DNA of 64,000 nt from contig NZ_JACOOQ010000016.1 of NCBI RefSeq assembly GCF_014287815.1, positions 1 to 64,000 on the forward strand, given 5' to 3'. The stretch's first letter is position 1; each line of letters starts with the position of its first letter. The DNA is from Clostridium lentum (lineage in GTDB: Bacteria; Bacillota; Clostridia; Clostridiales; Clostridiaceae). The notes below the pieces were generated by a model. The model saw only the letters and a program-made list of their open reading frames with translations, did no database searches and was not told where the DNA came from. The position numbers and the translations under genes were made by a program. Positions 46,191 through 55,655 of this stretch are shown in pieces.

Positions 46191-46224
46191 GAGCTGTTCA
46201 CTAATTATTTAGTGCGACAGCCCC
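46191..46224. repeat. Palindrome made of IS-like terminal repeats
   Basis: GAGCTGTTCACTAA (46191-46204), TTAT, TTAGTGCGACAGCCCC (46209-46224). The arms share the GGGGnTGTCGCACTAA motif of the element at 25703-25807 and look like a MITE whose interior is gone. It lies 29 bases after the holin stop and could end its transcript. Confidence 0.6.
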
Positions 46225-46252
46225 TTTTAAAATTATTATATTATTGCAGTAA

Positions 46253-46513
46253 TTACTCTTTTTTACTTTCTTCTTTAATTTTATCAGCTAGTTTATCTGA
46301 AACACCTGGAATATAAGCTTTAACATTTTCTGTTGGATCATTTAATAATCCAAGTAATAGCAAAATGCTACAGATGGATTCTATGATCCCCATAACTTTA
46401 TCACTATTGATGTCTAAGCCAAATTGACATAATAAACTTACAATAAGTGCAGCTAAAGCTACTATGGTACCTCTGTTATTTAATCTAGATAAAATAGACT
46501 TCCAAACTGACAT
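46253..46513 (-). CDS. Phage-type holin, phiLC3 family
   Basis: This 86-residue protein has two membrane helices (TIVALAALIVSLLCQFGL and GIIESICSILLLLGLL) separated by a short turn, the NDPT motif and a charged tail with VSDKLADKIKE. These are the features of Phage_holin_1 (PF04531). Such proteins form membrane holes for export of endolysins. No lysin or phage genes are adjacent; the nearest lysin-like gene in the window is at 4587. It is an isolated domesticated or relict gene. AGGGAGATGTG precedes the ATG. Confidence 0.88.
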   Translation of the reverse strand: MSVWKSILSRLNNRGTIVALAALIVSLLCQFGLDINSDKVMGIIESICSILLLLGLLNDPTENVKAYIPGVSDKLADKIKEESKKE

Positions 46514-46668
46514 AGTTCACATCTCCCTATTATTAATCTTTTAATAACTATAAACTATACACTAAATATTATTTCTATACATCAGTAAATATTCCTTAAT
46601 CTAATAAAAAAAAGAAACTATATTATATTTTAAAATACCTAATTTAATTAAGGTATAAAATAAAATTA

Positions 46669-46694
46669 AAAAAGCTGCCACATATGGCAGCTTT
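46669..46694 (-). terminator. Terminator after miaB
   Basis: AAAGCTGCCA pairs with TGGCAGCTTT; on the minus strand a T run follows. Confidence 0.9.
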
Positions 46695-46697
46695 AAA

Positions 46698-48074
46698 TTA
46701 TTTAATTACTTCACCTATTAATGAGAAGTTTTGAGCTCTTGTTATTTTTACATTAACAAGTTCTCCAACATTTACATTTTCACCAGTAAAGTTAACTAAT
46801 CTTCCTGTTCTAGTTCTTCCTGTAAGTTTTTCAGCATCATTTTTGCTATTTCCTTCTACTAATACTTCAAGTATATTTCCTTCTTCAGCCTTATTTTGTG
46901 CAATTACTCTTTCATTTACTGCAGCAATTAATCTATTAAACCTATGGTGCTTATCTTCCTCACTAACTTGATTTAACATCATATCAGCTGGTGTATTGTT
47001 TCTTCTTGAATAAATGAACGTAAATGCTGAAGAATATCCTACTTCTTTAACAAGTTCTAATGTTTCTTGGAAATCTTCTTCTGTTTCACCTGGGAAACCA
47101 ACAATAATATCTGTTGTTAAAGTCACTCCTGGTATTTCTTCTTTAATTTTCTTTATTAAATCTAAATAATATTCTTTTGTGTAATGTCTATTCATTTTCT
47201 TTAATATACTATTTGATCCACTTTGTACTGGTAAATGAATTTGTTCGCATAACTTATCACATTCTTTAATAGCCATTATTACATCATGTGTAAGGTCTTT
47301 AGGATGAGATGTCATAAATCTAACTCTTTCTAATCCTTCTATTTCATTAATCATTCTTAAAAGTTTTGCAAAATCAACTTCTTCTTCTAATCCTTTACCA
47401 TATGAGTTTACATTTTGACCAAGTAAAGTTATTTCTTTATAACCTTGTGCAACAAGTTCCCTTACCTCATTTAAAATATCTTCAGGCTTTCTTGAACGTT
47501 CTCTTCCTCTTACATATGGTACTATACAATAAGTACAGAAGTTGTTGCAGCCATACATTATTGTTACGAAAGCTTTTACATTACTTTCTCTATCTATTGG
47601 AAGTCCTTCAACAATATCTGTTTCTTTATTAAATATTTCTTTTATTTGAACACCTTCAGTTTTAACTCTATTTAAGTATTCAGGGAATTTATATGCATTA
47701 TGTGTACCAAATACAATATTTACATATGGGAATTTTTTTAAAATTTTATCTGCCATACCTTCTTGCTGCATCATACATCCACATATTCCTATAATTAAAT
47801 CTGGATTTTCTTTCTTTAAATGCTTAAGACTTCCTAAATTACCAAAAACCTTATTTTCGGCATTTTCTCTTACACAACAAGTATTAAACAATATTATACC
47901 TGCGTCTTCCTTATTTTCAGTTTTTGTATATCCAACTCTTTTAAGCATACCAGATAATTTTTCAGAATCTTCTTCATTCATTTGGCATCCCCAAGTTTCG
48001 ATATAGAAGTGTTTTTTTACATTATCTTTTTCTTTAAGTTCATCTAATATTTTAATATCAAAATTTTTACTCAT
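46698..48074 (-). CDS. miaB: tRNA-2-methylthio-N6-dimethylallyladenosine synthase MiaB
   Basis: This 458-residue radical-SAM methylthiotransferase adds a methylthio group to the i6A37 made by MiaA. The N-terminal domain begins [15 protein letters not shown] and holds three auxiliary-cluster cysteines; the SAM motif is CNNFCTYC (about residue 175); a TRAM domain ends the protein. ATG 48074 follows GGAGG with ideal spacing; a start at 48104 would lie before that site. It is related to rimO at 20372 but has the MiaB-specific GCQMNE motif. Confidence 0.96.
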   Translation of the reverse strand: MSKNFDIKILDELKEKDNVKKHFYIETWGCQMNEEDSEKLSGMLKRVGYTKTENKEDAGIILFNTCCVRENAENKVFGNLGSLKHLKKENPDLIIGICGCMMQQEGMADKILKKFPYVNIVFGTHNAYKFPEYLNRVKTEGVQIKEIFNKETDIVEGLPIDRESNVKAFVTIMYGCNNFCTYCIVPYVRGRERSRKPEDILNEVRELVAQGYKEITLLGQNVNSYGKGLEEEVDFAKLLRMINEIEGLERVRFMTSHPKDLTHDVIMAIKECDKLCEQIHLPVQSGSNSILKKMNRHYTKEYYLDLIKKIKEEIPGVTLTTDIIVGFPGETEEDFQETLELVKEVGYSSAFTFIYSRRNNTPADMMLNQVSEEDKHHRFNRLIAAVNERVIAQNKAEEGNILEVLVEGNSKNDAEKLTGRTRTGRLVNFTGENVNVGELVNVKITRAQNFSLIGEVIK

Positions 48075-48185
48075 TATTGTTCCTCCAAAATTTATATAAA
48101 TCATAACGTATTATAACATAACTTTTTGCAAAAAATAAAGAGTAGGATTTTTGGATTCTGTATACTTTTAATAAATATATTTTTG

Positions 48186-49115
48186 TTATTTTTCTCTTTT
48201 CCAGTTATTTAAGGAATACTCATATTTAAATCCACATTTATTATATAAATTTATGGCTTTAATATTATTTTTATCCACTCTAATGTATAAATCCAATATA
48301 TTTCTGTCAATACACTCATTAATAATATGATTTAATAATAATTCGCCAAAGCCCTTCCCCCTAAAAACAGGAACTATACCAAAATTAACAACAGTATATC
48401 TTCCCCTATTATAAATAACTTGTCCATACCCAATAGCACTATTATTCATCATCAAAAATATAGAGAGATCATCTATATAATATTCTTGCTTTATATCATT
48501 TTCAATGTCTGAAACATAAATTTCTGCTCGCATTTTATCATGAAAAATATCATTTTGCAGGTCACATCGTAACTTTTCATCTTTACCTATTTTAAATCTT
48601 TTAAATGCTATATTAGGATGTATAAACCTATTGCTATAAGCATATTCAAGAACATCTTTATCTTCTGTTATCTTTTTAAATAATCTTTCACTACCTTTTT
48701 TATCTTGGTCAAATAATACAAGTTTCATTAAAAATGTTTCTCTATATTTACAAAAACCTAGCTTACGTAATACACTATTGATTGCTTCATTATTCAACTC
48801 CTCATAAATAAGCATATCGTTATCAAACTCCCATAGTATATCTTTATCAACTATTTCTAAATATGATGGTTTAACATATAAAGACCACACCTTAATGGGA
48901 TTTTCGAAAGGTATGTTATACCAAATATAACCTATAACTTTCTCATTATGAACAAATAATTTCACAAATTTTTTTAGTATTATCTTTGAAAAAAAACTTT
49001 CACTTTCATAATACTTAAAAAAATCTTTATCATAAGTTTTAAAATTTAGCTTTTCTGCACTTAATTTCTTAAATTTATCCAAATTACTATTTGATAACTT
49101 TTCTAACGATAACAT
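48186..49115 (-). CDS. GNAT acetyltransferase, two-domain
   Basis: This 309-residue protein ends in a clear GNAT domain: VVNFGIVPVFRGKGFGELLL is the acetyl-CoA pyrophosphate loop and YIRVDKNNIKAINLYNKCGF the C-terminal motif. The first half (about 1-150) looks like a second, diverged GNAT-like fold without the loop. The substrate is unknown. ATG 49115 (MLSLEKL) follows AAGGG; a longer start at 49133 is possible. It sits alone between ispH-rpsA and miaB on the same strand. Confidence 0.85.
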   Translation of the reverse strand: MLSLEKLSNSNLDKFKKLSAEKLNFKTYDKDFFKYYESESFFSKIILKKFVKLFVHNEKVIGYIWYNIPFENPIKVWSLYVKPSYLEIVDKDILWEFDNDMLIYEELNNEAINSVLRKLGFCKYRETFLMKLVLFDQDKKGSERLFKKITEDKDVLEYAYSNRFIHPNIAFKRFKIGKDEKLRCDLQNDIFHDKMRAEIYVSDIENDIKQEYYIDDLSIFLMMNNSAIGYGQVIYNRGRYTVVNFGIVPVFRGKGFGELLLNHIINECIDRNILDLYIRVDKNNIKAINLYNKCGFKYEYSLNNWKREK

Positions 49116-49150
49116 GCCAATCCCTTCTAACACTTAACTTATTCAAAGAC

Positions 49151-49187
49151 AAAAAGATTACACTGAAATAATATGTGTAATCTTTTT
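49151..49187 (-). terminator. Terminator after ispH-rpsA
   Basis: AAAAAGATTACAC and GTGTAATCTTTTT form a 13-bp perfect stem with a T run in both directions. Confidence 0.88.
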
Positions 49188-49220
49188 TAATAATACCTTG
49201 TAATTTATAAAGGCTAAGTT

Positions 49221-51128
49221 TTATTCAGCATCTTTTATGCTAAGTGCTATTTTTCTATTTTCTTTATCAATACTTAGTATTATACATTTAACTTCTTGAC
49301 CAATAGATAAAACTTCACTTGGATGTTTTATATGATCGTGGCTTATTTTTGAAATATGAACTAAACCATCTATACCTGGCTCTAATTCAACAAAAGCACC
49401 AAAATCATTAATTCTAACTACCTTTCCTAAAACAGCTGAGCCTTCGCTGTACTTTTCATCAACAACACTCCATGGTTCTGGAGTTAGTTCCTTAATACTT
49501 AATGATAATTTCTTTGTTTCTTTATCTAAGTTTATAATCTTAACATCTACAATTTGACCAATTTTTAAGACTTCCTCACAAGATTTTATGTGACTCCATG
49601 AAATTTGTGATAAATGAATTAAACCATCAACACCATCAACTTCTGCAAAAGCACCAAAATTTGTGAATCTCTTAATTTCAGCTTTTACAATATCACCAAC
49701 TTGAAGAGAATCCCAAGTTATAGCCTCCTTTTTAGCTTTAGCTTCTTCTAAAAGAATCTTTCTTGAAGCAACAATTTTTGAAAGATTTTCTTTTGAAAAA
49801 TCTATAAGCTTAACAGCCATTTCTGTTCCTACTAGGCTTTCTTTATCTTCTACATATTTAATATCAATTTGCGAAGATGGTATAAATATTCTTACACCAT
49901 TGTAGTATGCAACTAACCCTTTTTCTTTTGCAGCAGTTACTTTGATTGTTAATTCTTCTTTGTTTTCATATACTTTTTCTAAGTATCCTAAAGCTTCGTC
50001 TTTTTCAAATTCAAGTCTTGATAAAACTACATAGTTATCTTCGTTTTTTAATTTGATAACTTTAGCCTTTATTATATCTCCAACTTTGATATTGCTTAAT
50101 ACTTCTTCAAGCTTTTCTGCTGATGTAAGTTCTTTAAATGGAATCACACCATCTGATTTATATCCTATTAAAGATATTACTACAACATCATTAGTTATAG
50201 ATAAAATTTCACCTTCTACTTCATCTCCAATACGAAATTTTCTATCCATTTCGTTCATTAACTCCAATTGATTTTCCATTTTTCTATTCCCCTCCAACTT
50301 ATCAATAACTTCCTTTATAATCCAATCTGGAGTTGATGCTCCAGCTGTTATCCCAATTTTTTCGAATGATTCGTTTTCAATAAATTCTTTTGGTAATTCG
50401 TTCACATTTTCAATGTGTATAGTATTTGTACAATTACTTTTAGCTATTTCATAAAGCTTTGTTGTGTTTGAACTATTTTTTCCTCCTACAACAATAACTG
50501 CATCACTAACTTTAGAAAGCTCATCAATACTCTTTTGTCTCACTTCTGTAGCTGAACATATTGTATTAAATGATAAAAGTTCCTTAACATGTGGAGTTAA
50601 ATTGTTAATAGTATTTTTCCAATTTTCCTCTTTTTCAGTAGTTTGTGACACTGCACATACTTTGTTTGGAAGTTCTTCATTAAACTCACCATTATTTGTT
50701 ACTATTGCTTCATTGTTACACCAACCGTTTATCCCCGCAACTTCCGGATGTTTTTTATCACCTAAAATTACAATTTTATATCCCAAAGAAGAATATTTAT
50801 TAACCTTCTTCTGTATATTCGTAACGTAAGGGCAAGTTGCATTAACCACTATAAAATTTCTTGCTTTTAGTGATTCTATAACTTCACTTCCTACTCCATG
50901 GGAACGTATTACTATTACATCGCCTTCTTTTAGCATATCAACGTTCTCAAATTCTACTGAATATATATTATTTTCTTCTAAAAATTTAACAACATCATTA
51001 TTATGAATTAAAGGTCCTAATGTATATATTTTTTTACTATACTGCTTTTGAATTTTAATTGCTTCCTCTACTGCTCTTTGAACTCCAAAGCAAAATCCAG
51101 CATTTTCAGCAAGTGTGATTTTTTTCAT
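49221..51128 (-). CDS. ispH: Fused IspH (HMBPP reductase) and S1 RNA-binding protein
   Basis: This 635-residue fusion begins with IspH (residues 1-280), the last enzyme of the MEP isoprenoid pathway; its [4Fe-4S] cysteines are in AENAGFCFGV, NATCPYVT and NTICSATEV. After a short linker come four S1 domains (about 295-365, 380-450, 465-535 and 555-625), with typical GAFAEVDGVDGLIHLSQISW and GAFVELEPGIDGLVHISKIS. Such fusions are known in clostridia and replace a separate rpsA. Why the two are joined is unknown. It lies downstream of cmk, as in other Firmicutes. Confidence 0.96.
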   Translation of the reverse strand: MKKITLAENAGFCFGVQRAVEEAIKIQKQYSKKIYTLGPLIHNNDVVKFLEENNIYSVEFENVDMLKEGDVIVIRSHGVGSEVIESLKARNFIVVNATCPYVTNIQKKVNKYSSLGYKIVILGDKKHPEVAGINGWCNNEAIVTNNGEFNEELPNKVCAVSQTTEKEENWKNTINNLTPHVKELLSFNTICSATEVRQKSIDELSKVSDAVIVVGGKNSSNTTKLYEIAKSNCTNTIHIENVNELPKEFIENESFEKIGITAGASTPDWIIKEVIDKLEGNRKMENQLELMNEMDRKFRIGDEVEGEILSITNDVVVISLIGYKSDGVIPFKELTSAEKLEEVLSNIKVGDIIKAKVIKLKNEDNYVVLSRLEFEKDEALGYLEKVYENKEELTIKVTAAKEKGLVAYYNGVRIFIPSSQIDIKYVEDKESLVGTEMAVKLIDFSKENLSKIVASRKILLEEAKAKKEAITWDSLQVGDIVKAEIKRFTNFGAFAEVDGVDGLIHLSQISWSHIKSCEEVLKIGQIVDVKIINLDKETKKLSLSIKELTPEPWSVVDEKYSEGSAVLGKVVRINDFGAFVELEPGIDGLVHISKISHDHIKHPSEVLSIGQEVKCIILSIDKENRKIALSIKDAE

Positions 51129-51159
51129 AAAATTTCTCCTAAGTTAAATCAATATAATT

Positions 51160-51816
51160 TTATTTTAATATATTTTCAATATAATTACAAATTATTTCAG
51201 TAACTTCATTTATATTATAATTTGAACTATCTATTTCTATTGCATCATCAGCTTTTCTTAATGGATCAACTTCTCTTGTGCTATCTATAGTATCTCTTCT
51301 AATTATTTCATTTAATATTTCATCATAATTAACTTCAAGACCTCTTTCAGTTAATTCTTTAAATCTTCTATTAGCACGTTCTTTTGCACTAGCAGTTAAA
51401 AAAAATTTGCATTTTGAATCTTTTAAAACCACAGTTCCAATATCTCTTCCATCCATAATAACATTATATTTTTCTGCAATATTTCTTTGTAACTGAACTA
51501 ACTTAGATCTAACTTCTGGTATAGATGCATAGTTTGAAACTATTGCACTTATTTCTGGCATTGTAATTTCTTCTTGCACGTTAATTCCGTTTAAAACTAA
51601 ATCATCATTTTCAAAATGAATTTCCATAGTATCAACTAATTTTACTAATTTTTCTACCTCTTCTGGCTTAATATGTTTACGTTCGGCCATTAAAGCAACT
51701 GCTCTATACATTGCTCCGGTATTTATATACATAAGATCAAATTTCTTTCCTACTATCTTTGCTATAGTGCTTTTCCCTGCACCAGCTGGTCCATCTATTG
51801 CAACTGATATTCTCAT
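51160..51816 (-). CDS. cmk: Cytidylate kinase
   Basis: This 218-residue kinase phosphorylates CMP and dCMP with ATP. IAIDGPAGAGKSTIAK is the P-loop; MDGRDIGTVVL and RRDTIDSTREVDPLRKADDA are conserved CMP-binding and lid segments. AAAGGTGG precedes the ATG. It is 31 bases upstream of ispH-rpsA, probably one operon; a cmk-rpsA pair is widely conserved. Confidence 0.96.
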   Translation of the reverse strand: MRISVAIDGPAGAGKSTIAKIVGKKFDLMYINTGAMYRAVALMAERKHIKPEEVEKLVKLVDTMEIHFENDDLVLNGINVQEEITMPEISAIVSNYASIPEVRSKLVQLQRNIAEKYNVIMDGRDIGTVVLKDSKCKFFLTASAKERANRRFKELTERGLEVNYDEILNEIIRRDTIDSTREVDPLRKADDAIEIDSSNYNINEVTEIICNYIENILK

Positions 51817-51892
51817 ATTATACCACCTTTCAAAACTATATATTATTTTTATACTTTAAAATTATATAATCATTATTTAAAGTTCACAAGTG

Positions 51893-53110
51893 TTATAAAT
51901 ATTTTCCTGCCAAATATCCTGTAGATAATGCTATTTGTACATTATATCCACCTGTAAAAGCATCAATATCTATAACCTCACCAGCAAATGATAAGTTATT
52001 AATAATCTTTGATTTCATTGTTGAAGGATCTATTTCTAAAGTAGATACACCACCTGAAGTAACTATTGCTTCTTCTAAAGGTCTTAACCCCTTTACTTTA
52101 CCTTTTATACCCTTAATAACACTTACAAGATTTTTTCTTTCTAACTTAGTAATTTCATTAACCTTCTTATAGTCATCTATCTTTGAAAGTTTTATTATTA
52201 ATGGAATCATTTTTTGTGGTAATAAATCATCTAATGAATTTCTAAAATCCTTATTAATATATTTTTTAAAATCTTTTTGTACTCTTAAATCTAGCTCTTT
52301 ATCATCTAAAGATGGTTTTAAATCAATAGAAATTGAATATGTATCTTTATAATCTATATATCTTGATCCTGAAAGTACTATAGGTCCAGATATTCCATAA
52401 GAAGTAAATTTCATTTCTCCTTGATTTGAATATCTAACCTTATTCTTACTATCTAGTATATCTAACTTAACATTCTTTAATGTTAAACCCATCAATTCTT
52501 TAAACCAGTCTCCATTTAATTCAACTGGTACCAATGAAGGTTTTAAATCAATTATTTTATGTCCTAGTTTTTCTGCTAAAACTTGCCCTTCACCTCTTGA
52601 ACCAGTTAAAGGATAAGATGCTCCACCAGTGGCAATTATAAAATAATCAGCACTAATTTTTTGACTATTATTTATTTCAACTGATTTTATTGTATTATTT
52701 TCAAAGAATACATCTGTAACTTTAGAATTTAATTTAATATCCACCTTAGCCTTACTTAGTTTTTTAGATAAAGCTTTTATTATATCTGATGATTTATCAG
52801 ACTCAGGGAATATTCTTCCACCACGCTCTATCTTTAATTTTGTTCCTTCACTTTCTATCATTTCTATAACATCATTATTAGTAAATGAATATAAAGCACT
52901 ATATAAAAAATGCGGATTACCAGGAATATAATCAAAAAAGTCGCCAATATCTTTACCATTTGTTATATTACATCTTCCTTTTCCTGTGATAAATAACTTT
53001 TTAGCTATTTTTTCATTACCATCAACTAAAACAACATTATGGTTTTCAGCAGCTGTGATGGCAGCCATTATACCTGCTGGCCCTGCTCCTATTACCATTA
53101 CCTTAGACAT
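51893..53110 (-). CDS. FAD-dependent oxidoreductase, HI0933 family
   Basis: This 405-residue flavoprotein has the dinucleotide motif VIGAGPAGIMAA at the N terminus, the family-specific KKLFITGKGRCNITNG segment, IATGGASYPLTGS and a C-terminal FAD motif FAGEVIDIDAFTGGYNVQIA. The family (YhiN/YtfP, PF03486) is widely conserved, but its reaction is not established. AGGAG precedes the ATG. It lies between cmk and an rpiR-like gene on the same strand. Confidence 0.92.
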   Translation of the reverse strand: MSKVMVIGAGPAGIMAAITAAENHNVVLVDGNEKIAKKLFITGKGRCNITNGKDIGDFFDYIPGNPHFLYSALYSFTNNDVIEMIESEGTKLKIERGGRIFPESDKSSDIIKALSKKLSKAKVDIKLNSKVTDVFFENNTIKSVEINNSQKISADYFIIATGGASYPLTGSRGEGQVLAEKLGHKIIDLKPSLVPVELNGDWFKELMGLTLKNVKLDILDSKNKVRYSNQGEMKFTSYGISGPIVLSGSRYIDYKDTYSISIDLKPSLDDKELDLRVQKDFKKYINKDFRNSLDDLLPQKMIPLIIKLSKIDDYKKVNEITKLERKNLVSVIKGIKGKVKGLRPLEEAIVTSGGVSTLEIDPSTMKSKIINNLSFAGEVIDIDAFTGGYNVQIALSTGYLAGKYL

Positions 53111-53137
53111 AATCTTTTCTCCTTTATGTTAAAAATT

Positions 53138-53165
53138 AAAGGAATTAACTTTTGCTAATTCCTTT
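53138..53165 (-). terminator. Terminator after rpiR-like gene
   Basis: AAAGGAATTA pairs with TAATTCCTTT; on the minus strand it is followed by AATTTTT. Confidence 0.8.
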
Positions 53166-53188
53166 AGTGTTACAATTACAATATTTCT

Positions 53189-54085
53189 TTAAAATTCATC
53201 ATCATTATTATGATTATAAGAATATACATTATATTCTTTCCAAATCTGTTCCAGACTGTTAAAGGTAGTTGAAACACTTTCTTTCTGTCTTAATCCTACT
53301 GCAATTAGTAATGCATTAATAACAGACAATGGTGCTACTAATGAATCAACAAAGGAAGCCATATTGCTTTGAACAATTAAAGCATAGTCTGCTCTTTGTG
53401 CAAGTGGTGATATGATGCTATCAGTTAAAGCAACAATTGTAGCTCCCCTATCTTGTGCAAAACTTAATACATCAATAGTTCTATTAGCGTATCTTGGGAA
53501 GCCTATTCCTATTACAAGGTCACCTTCACCTATATTAATCATTTCTTCAAAAATATCAGAAATACCATAACCTACAGTTTTTACATTCTGCAATATTACA
53601 TTTAAATAAAATCCTAAAAATTCTGCAAGAGCCATAGAACTTCTAAGTCCAATGATATAAATTCTTTTTGCTTCAAAAATATTATTTACAACATCTTCAA
53701 ATGTTGAATAATTTATTTTTTCCATAGTTGCTCTAATATTTTCCATATCAGACTTTAAAACACCTTTAAGCGTATATCCATTACAAATATAATCGTTTGA
53801 TAAATCAAGTCTTTGAACAGTTGTAAGCTTATTTTTAATCAGTTCCTGTAAAGATTTTTGTAAACTTGGATATCCAGAGAAACCTAGTTCAATAGCAAAA
53901 CGCACTACTGTAGATTCAGACACCCCCACCGAATTTCCAAGTTTAGCTGCAGTCATAAATGCAGCTTTATCATAATTTTTAAGTATATATTCAGATATTA
54001 ATTTCTGGCCCTTACTTAGTTTAGGAAACTTATTATGAATAATGGCCATTAAATCTTGAGCTTCATCGTTGTTGGTTTTATCCAT
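53189..54085 (-). CDS. MurR/RpiR-family transcriptional regulator
   Basis: This 298-residue protein has an N-terminal HTH_6 domain (KLGNSVGVSESTVVRFAIEL) and a C-terminal SIS sugar-phosphate-binding domain (about 125-260; IYIIGLRSSMALAEF, GDLVIGIGFPRYANRT). Such regulators sense phosphosugars. No sugar gene is adjacent, so its regulon is elsewhere. A second copy of a related pathway is not visible in the window. AAAGGA precedes the ATG. Confidence 0.92.
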   Translation of the reverse strand: MDKTNNDEAQDLMAIIHNKFPKLSKGQKLISEYILKNYDKAAFMTAAKLGNSVGVSESTVVRFAIELGFSGYPSLQKSLQELIKNKLTTVQRLDLSNDYICNGYTLKGVLKSDMENIRATMEKINYSTFEDVVNNIFEAKRIYIIGLRSSMALAEFLGFYLNVILQNVKTVGYGISDIFEEMINIGEGDLVIGIGFPRYANRTIDVLSFAQDRGATIVALTDSIISPLAQRADYALIVQSNMASFVDSLVAPLSVINALLIAVGLRQKESVSTTFNSLEQIWKEYNVYSYNHNNDDEF

Positions 54086-54198
54086 TGTTAAATCCTTTCT
54101 TTTTTCAAATAATTAGCTTAAATTATTTTAGCACTTATAATAAATATTATCAATTATATTATAAATTTAAAATTCTATTTTTCAATATAATATCAATT

Positions 54199-54744
54199 TC
54201 ATTTCTTTTCTATCACTATTAATAATGGTGCCGATTTTGCTCTATTTAAATATTCATGAAGCATGACTCCATATATGTTTTTAGGTAAGTTTCTTACATA
54301 CTCCATGATAAAGTTTTCTTCATTTTTCCCTTCTGAATGCCCCCTATAAATTGCAATAGTCATTATACCGTTACTATCTAGAAGTTCTAATCCGGCTTCA
54401 ATACTCTTCATAGTAGTTTTTGCTAAGGTAGTTATTTCTTTATTACTACCTGGAAGAAATCCTAAATTATACATTATGCAGTTTACCTTATCTTCTATAA
54501 CATATTCATCAAATTTATGGTGAGAATCATTTACAACAGATACATTTTTCCTATTTTTAAGTTTATAATTTAAGCAAGCTTCTTCTTGAACATCAAATGA
54601 GTAAACTTTTTCAAACCTTTCGCACAGAAAATCTGTATCATATCCATTTCCTAAAGTAGCATCTATGGCTATAATTTTTTTTTCTAAATGATTTTCTATG
54701 ATACTATGGGATAAATCGCTAATATCAGAAACATATTTAAACAT
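54199..54744 (-). CDS. mnmM: tRNA mnm5s2U methyltransferase MnmM (YtqB family)
   Basis: This 181-residue SAM-dependent methyltransferase belongs to the rRNA_methylase-like family PF06962. DATLGNGYDTDFL is the SAM-binding motif I, FDVQEEACLN the acidic loop, and MYNLGFLPGSNKEITT the family motif IV. The Bacillus member YtqB was shown to perform the last methylation in mnm5s2U34 of tRNA, hence the name. It starts three bases after the stop of the pseudouridine synthase gene, so both RNA-modification genes are co-transcribed. Confidence 0.85.
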   Translation of the reverse strand: MFKYVSDISDLSHSIIENHLEKKIIAIDATLGNGYDTDFLCERFEKVYSFDVQEEACLNYKLKNRKNVSVVNDSHHKFDEYVIEDKVNCIMYNLGFLPGSNKEITTLAKTTMKSIEAGLELLDSNGIMTIAIYRGHSEGKNEENFIMEYVRNLPKNIYGVMLHEYLNRAKSAPLLIVIEKK

Positions 54745-54747
54745 AAT

Positions 54748-55467
54748 TTATAGCTCCTTTATATATTGAAGTTCTTCTTTTGTCAGTTCTCTATATTTCC
54801 CCTGTTGTAAATAACCTAGTTTTAAATCACCTATAGATACTCTTTTTAAAGAAATAACTTCATGATTAAGAGATGAACACATTCTTCTTATTTGCCTATT
54901 TTTCCCTTCGTAAATAGTAATTTCTACAGTAGATATATATGAATTTTTTACTAAATCTTCTGAAATAATTCTTATCTTTGCTGGTGCTGTAACATATCCA
55001 CCAATATCCAATCCTTTTTCAAACCTTTCCATATCTTCTTTTGAAAATACACCTTTACATTCAGCTATGTACTTTTTATCGATTTTAACTCTTGGATGAA
55101 TTATATTATTATATATATCACCGTCATTAGTTAATAATAAAAGGCCTGAACTATCATAATCAAGTCTTCCTATTGGATATACTCTTTCTTCAACCTTAAC
55201 AATATCTAGGATAGTCTTTCTTCCTTTTTCATCTTTTACAGATGTAATAACTCCCTCAGGCTTATTAAGCATTATATATACTTTATTTTCCTCTGGAAGT
55301 ATTCTTTTGCCTTCGTATTCAACTATATCATCTAAAGTAACTTTAGTACCTAGTTCATTTATAACTATTCCATTAACCTTTACTTTCCCAGTTAATATTA
55401 TTTCTTCGCATTTTCTTCTAGATGCAATACCGCATCTAGCCATATACTTTTGCAATCTTTCTTCCAT
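54748..55467 (-). CDS. Pseudouridine synthase, RluB/RsuA type
   Basis: This 239-residue protein has an N-terminal S4 domain (RLQKYMARCGIASRRKCEEI) and a catalytic domain with the invariant aspartate in GRLDYDSSGLLLLTNDG, plus GKNRQIRRMC near the end. The RluB/RluF/RsuA branch modifies uridines of 23S or 16S rRNA; the exact site is not predictable. ATG 55467 follows GGAGTG; a start at 55494 is less well placed. It is followed directly by mnmM. Confidence 0.93.
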   Translation of the reverse strand: MEERLQKYMARCGIASRRKCEEIILTGKVKVNGIVINELGTKVTLDDIVEYEGKRILPEENKVYIMLNKPEGVITSVKDEKGRKTILDIVKVEERVYPIGRLDYDSSGLLLLTNDGDIYNNIIHPRVKIDKKYIAECKGVFSKEDMERFEKGLDIGGYVTAPAKIRIISEDLVKNSYISTVEITIYEGKNRQIRRMCSSLNHEVISLKRVSIGDLKLGYLQQGKYRELTKEELQYIKEL

Positions 55468-55655
55468 GTTTTTCACTCCATTATTCTTATTCAAGCTAAT
55501 TATATATTTTACTGACTGTTAATACAATATATAAATTTCATCTAAATTATTAGCTTTATTTATGTTTAAGTTTATATCATATTTTTCGCTATTATATGGT
55601 AAAATATATAAATAATTGAAATAAAGATTATCTTTTATAAAATTTGGGGTGTATT

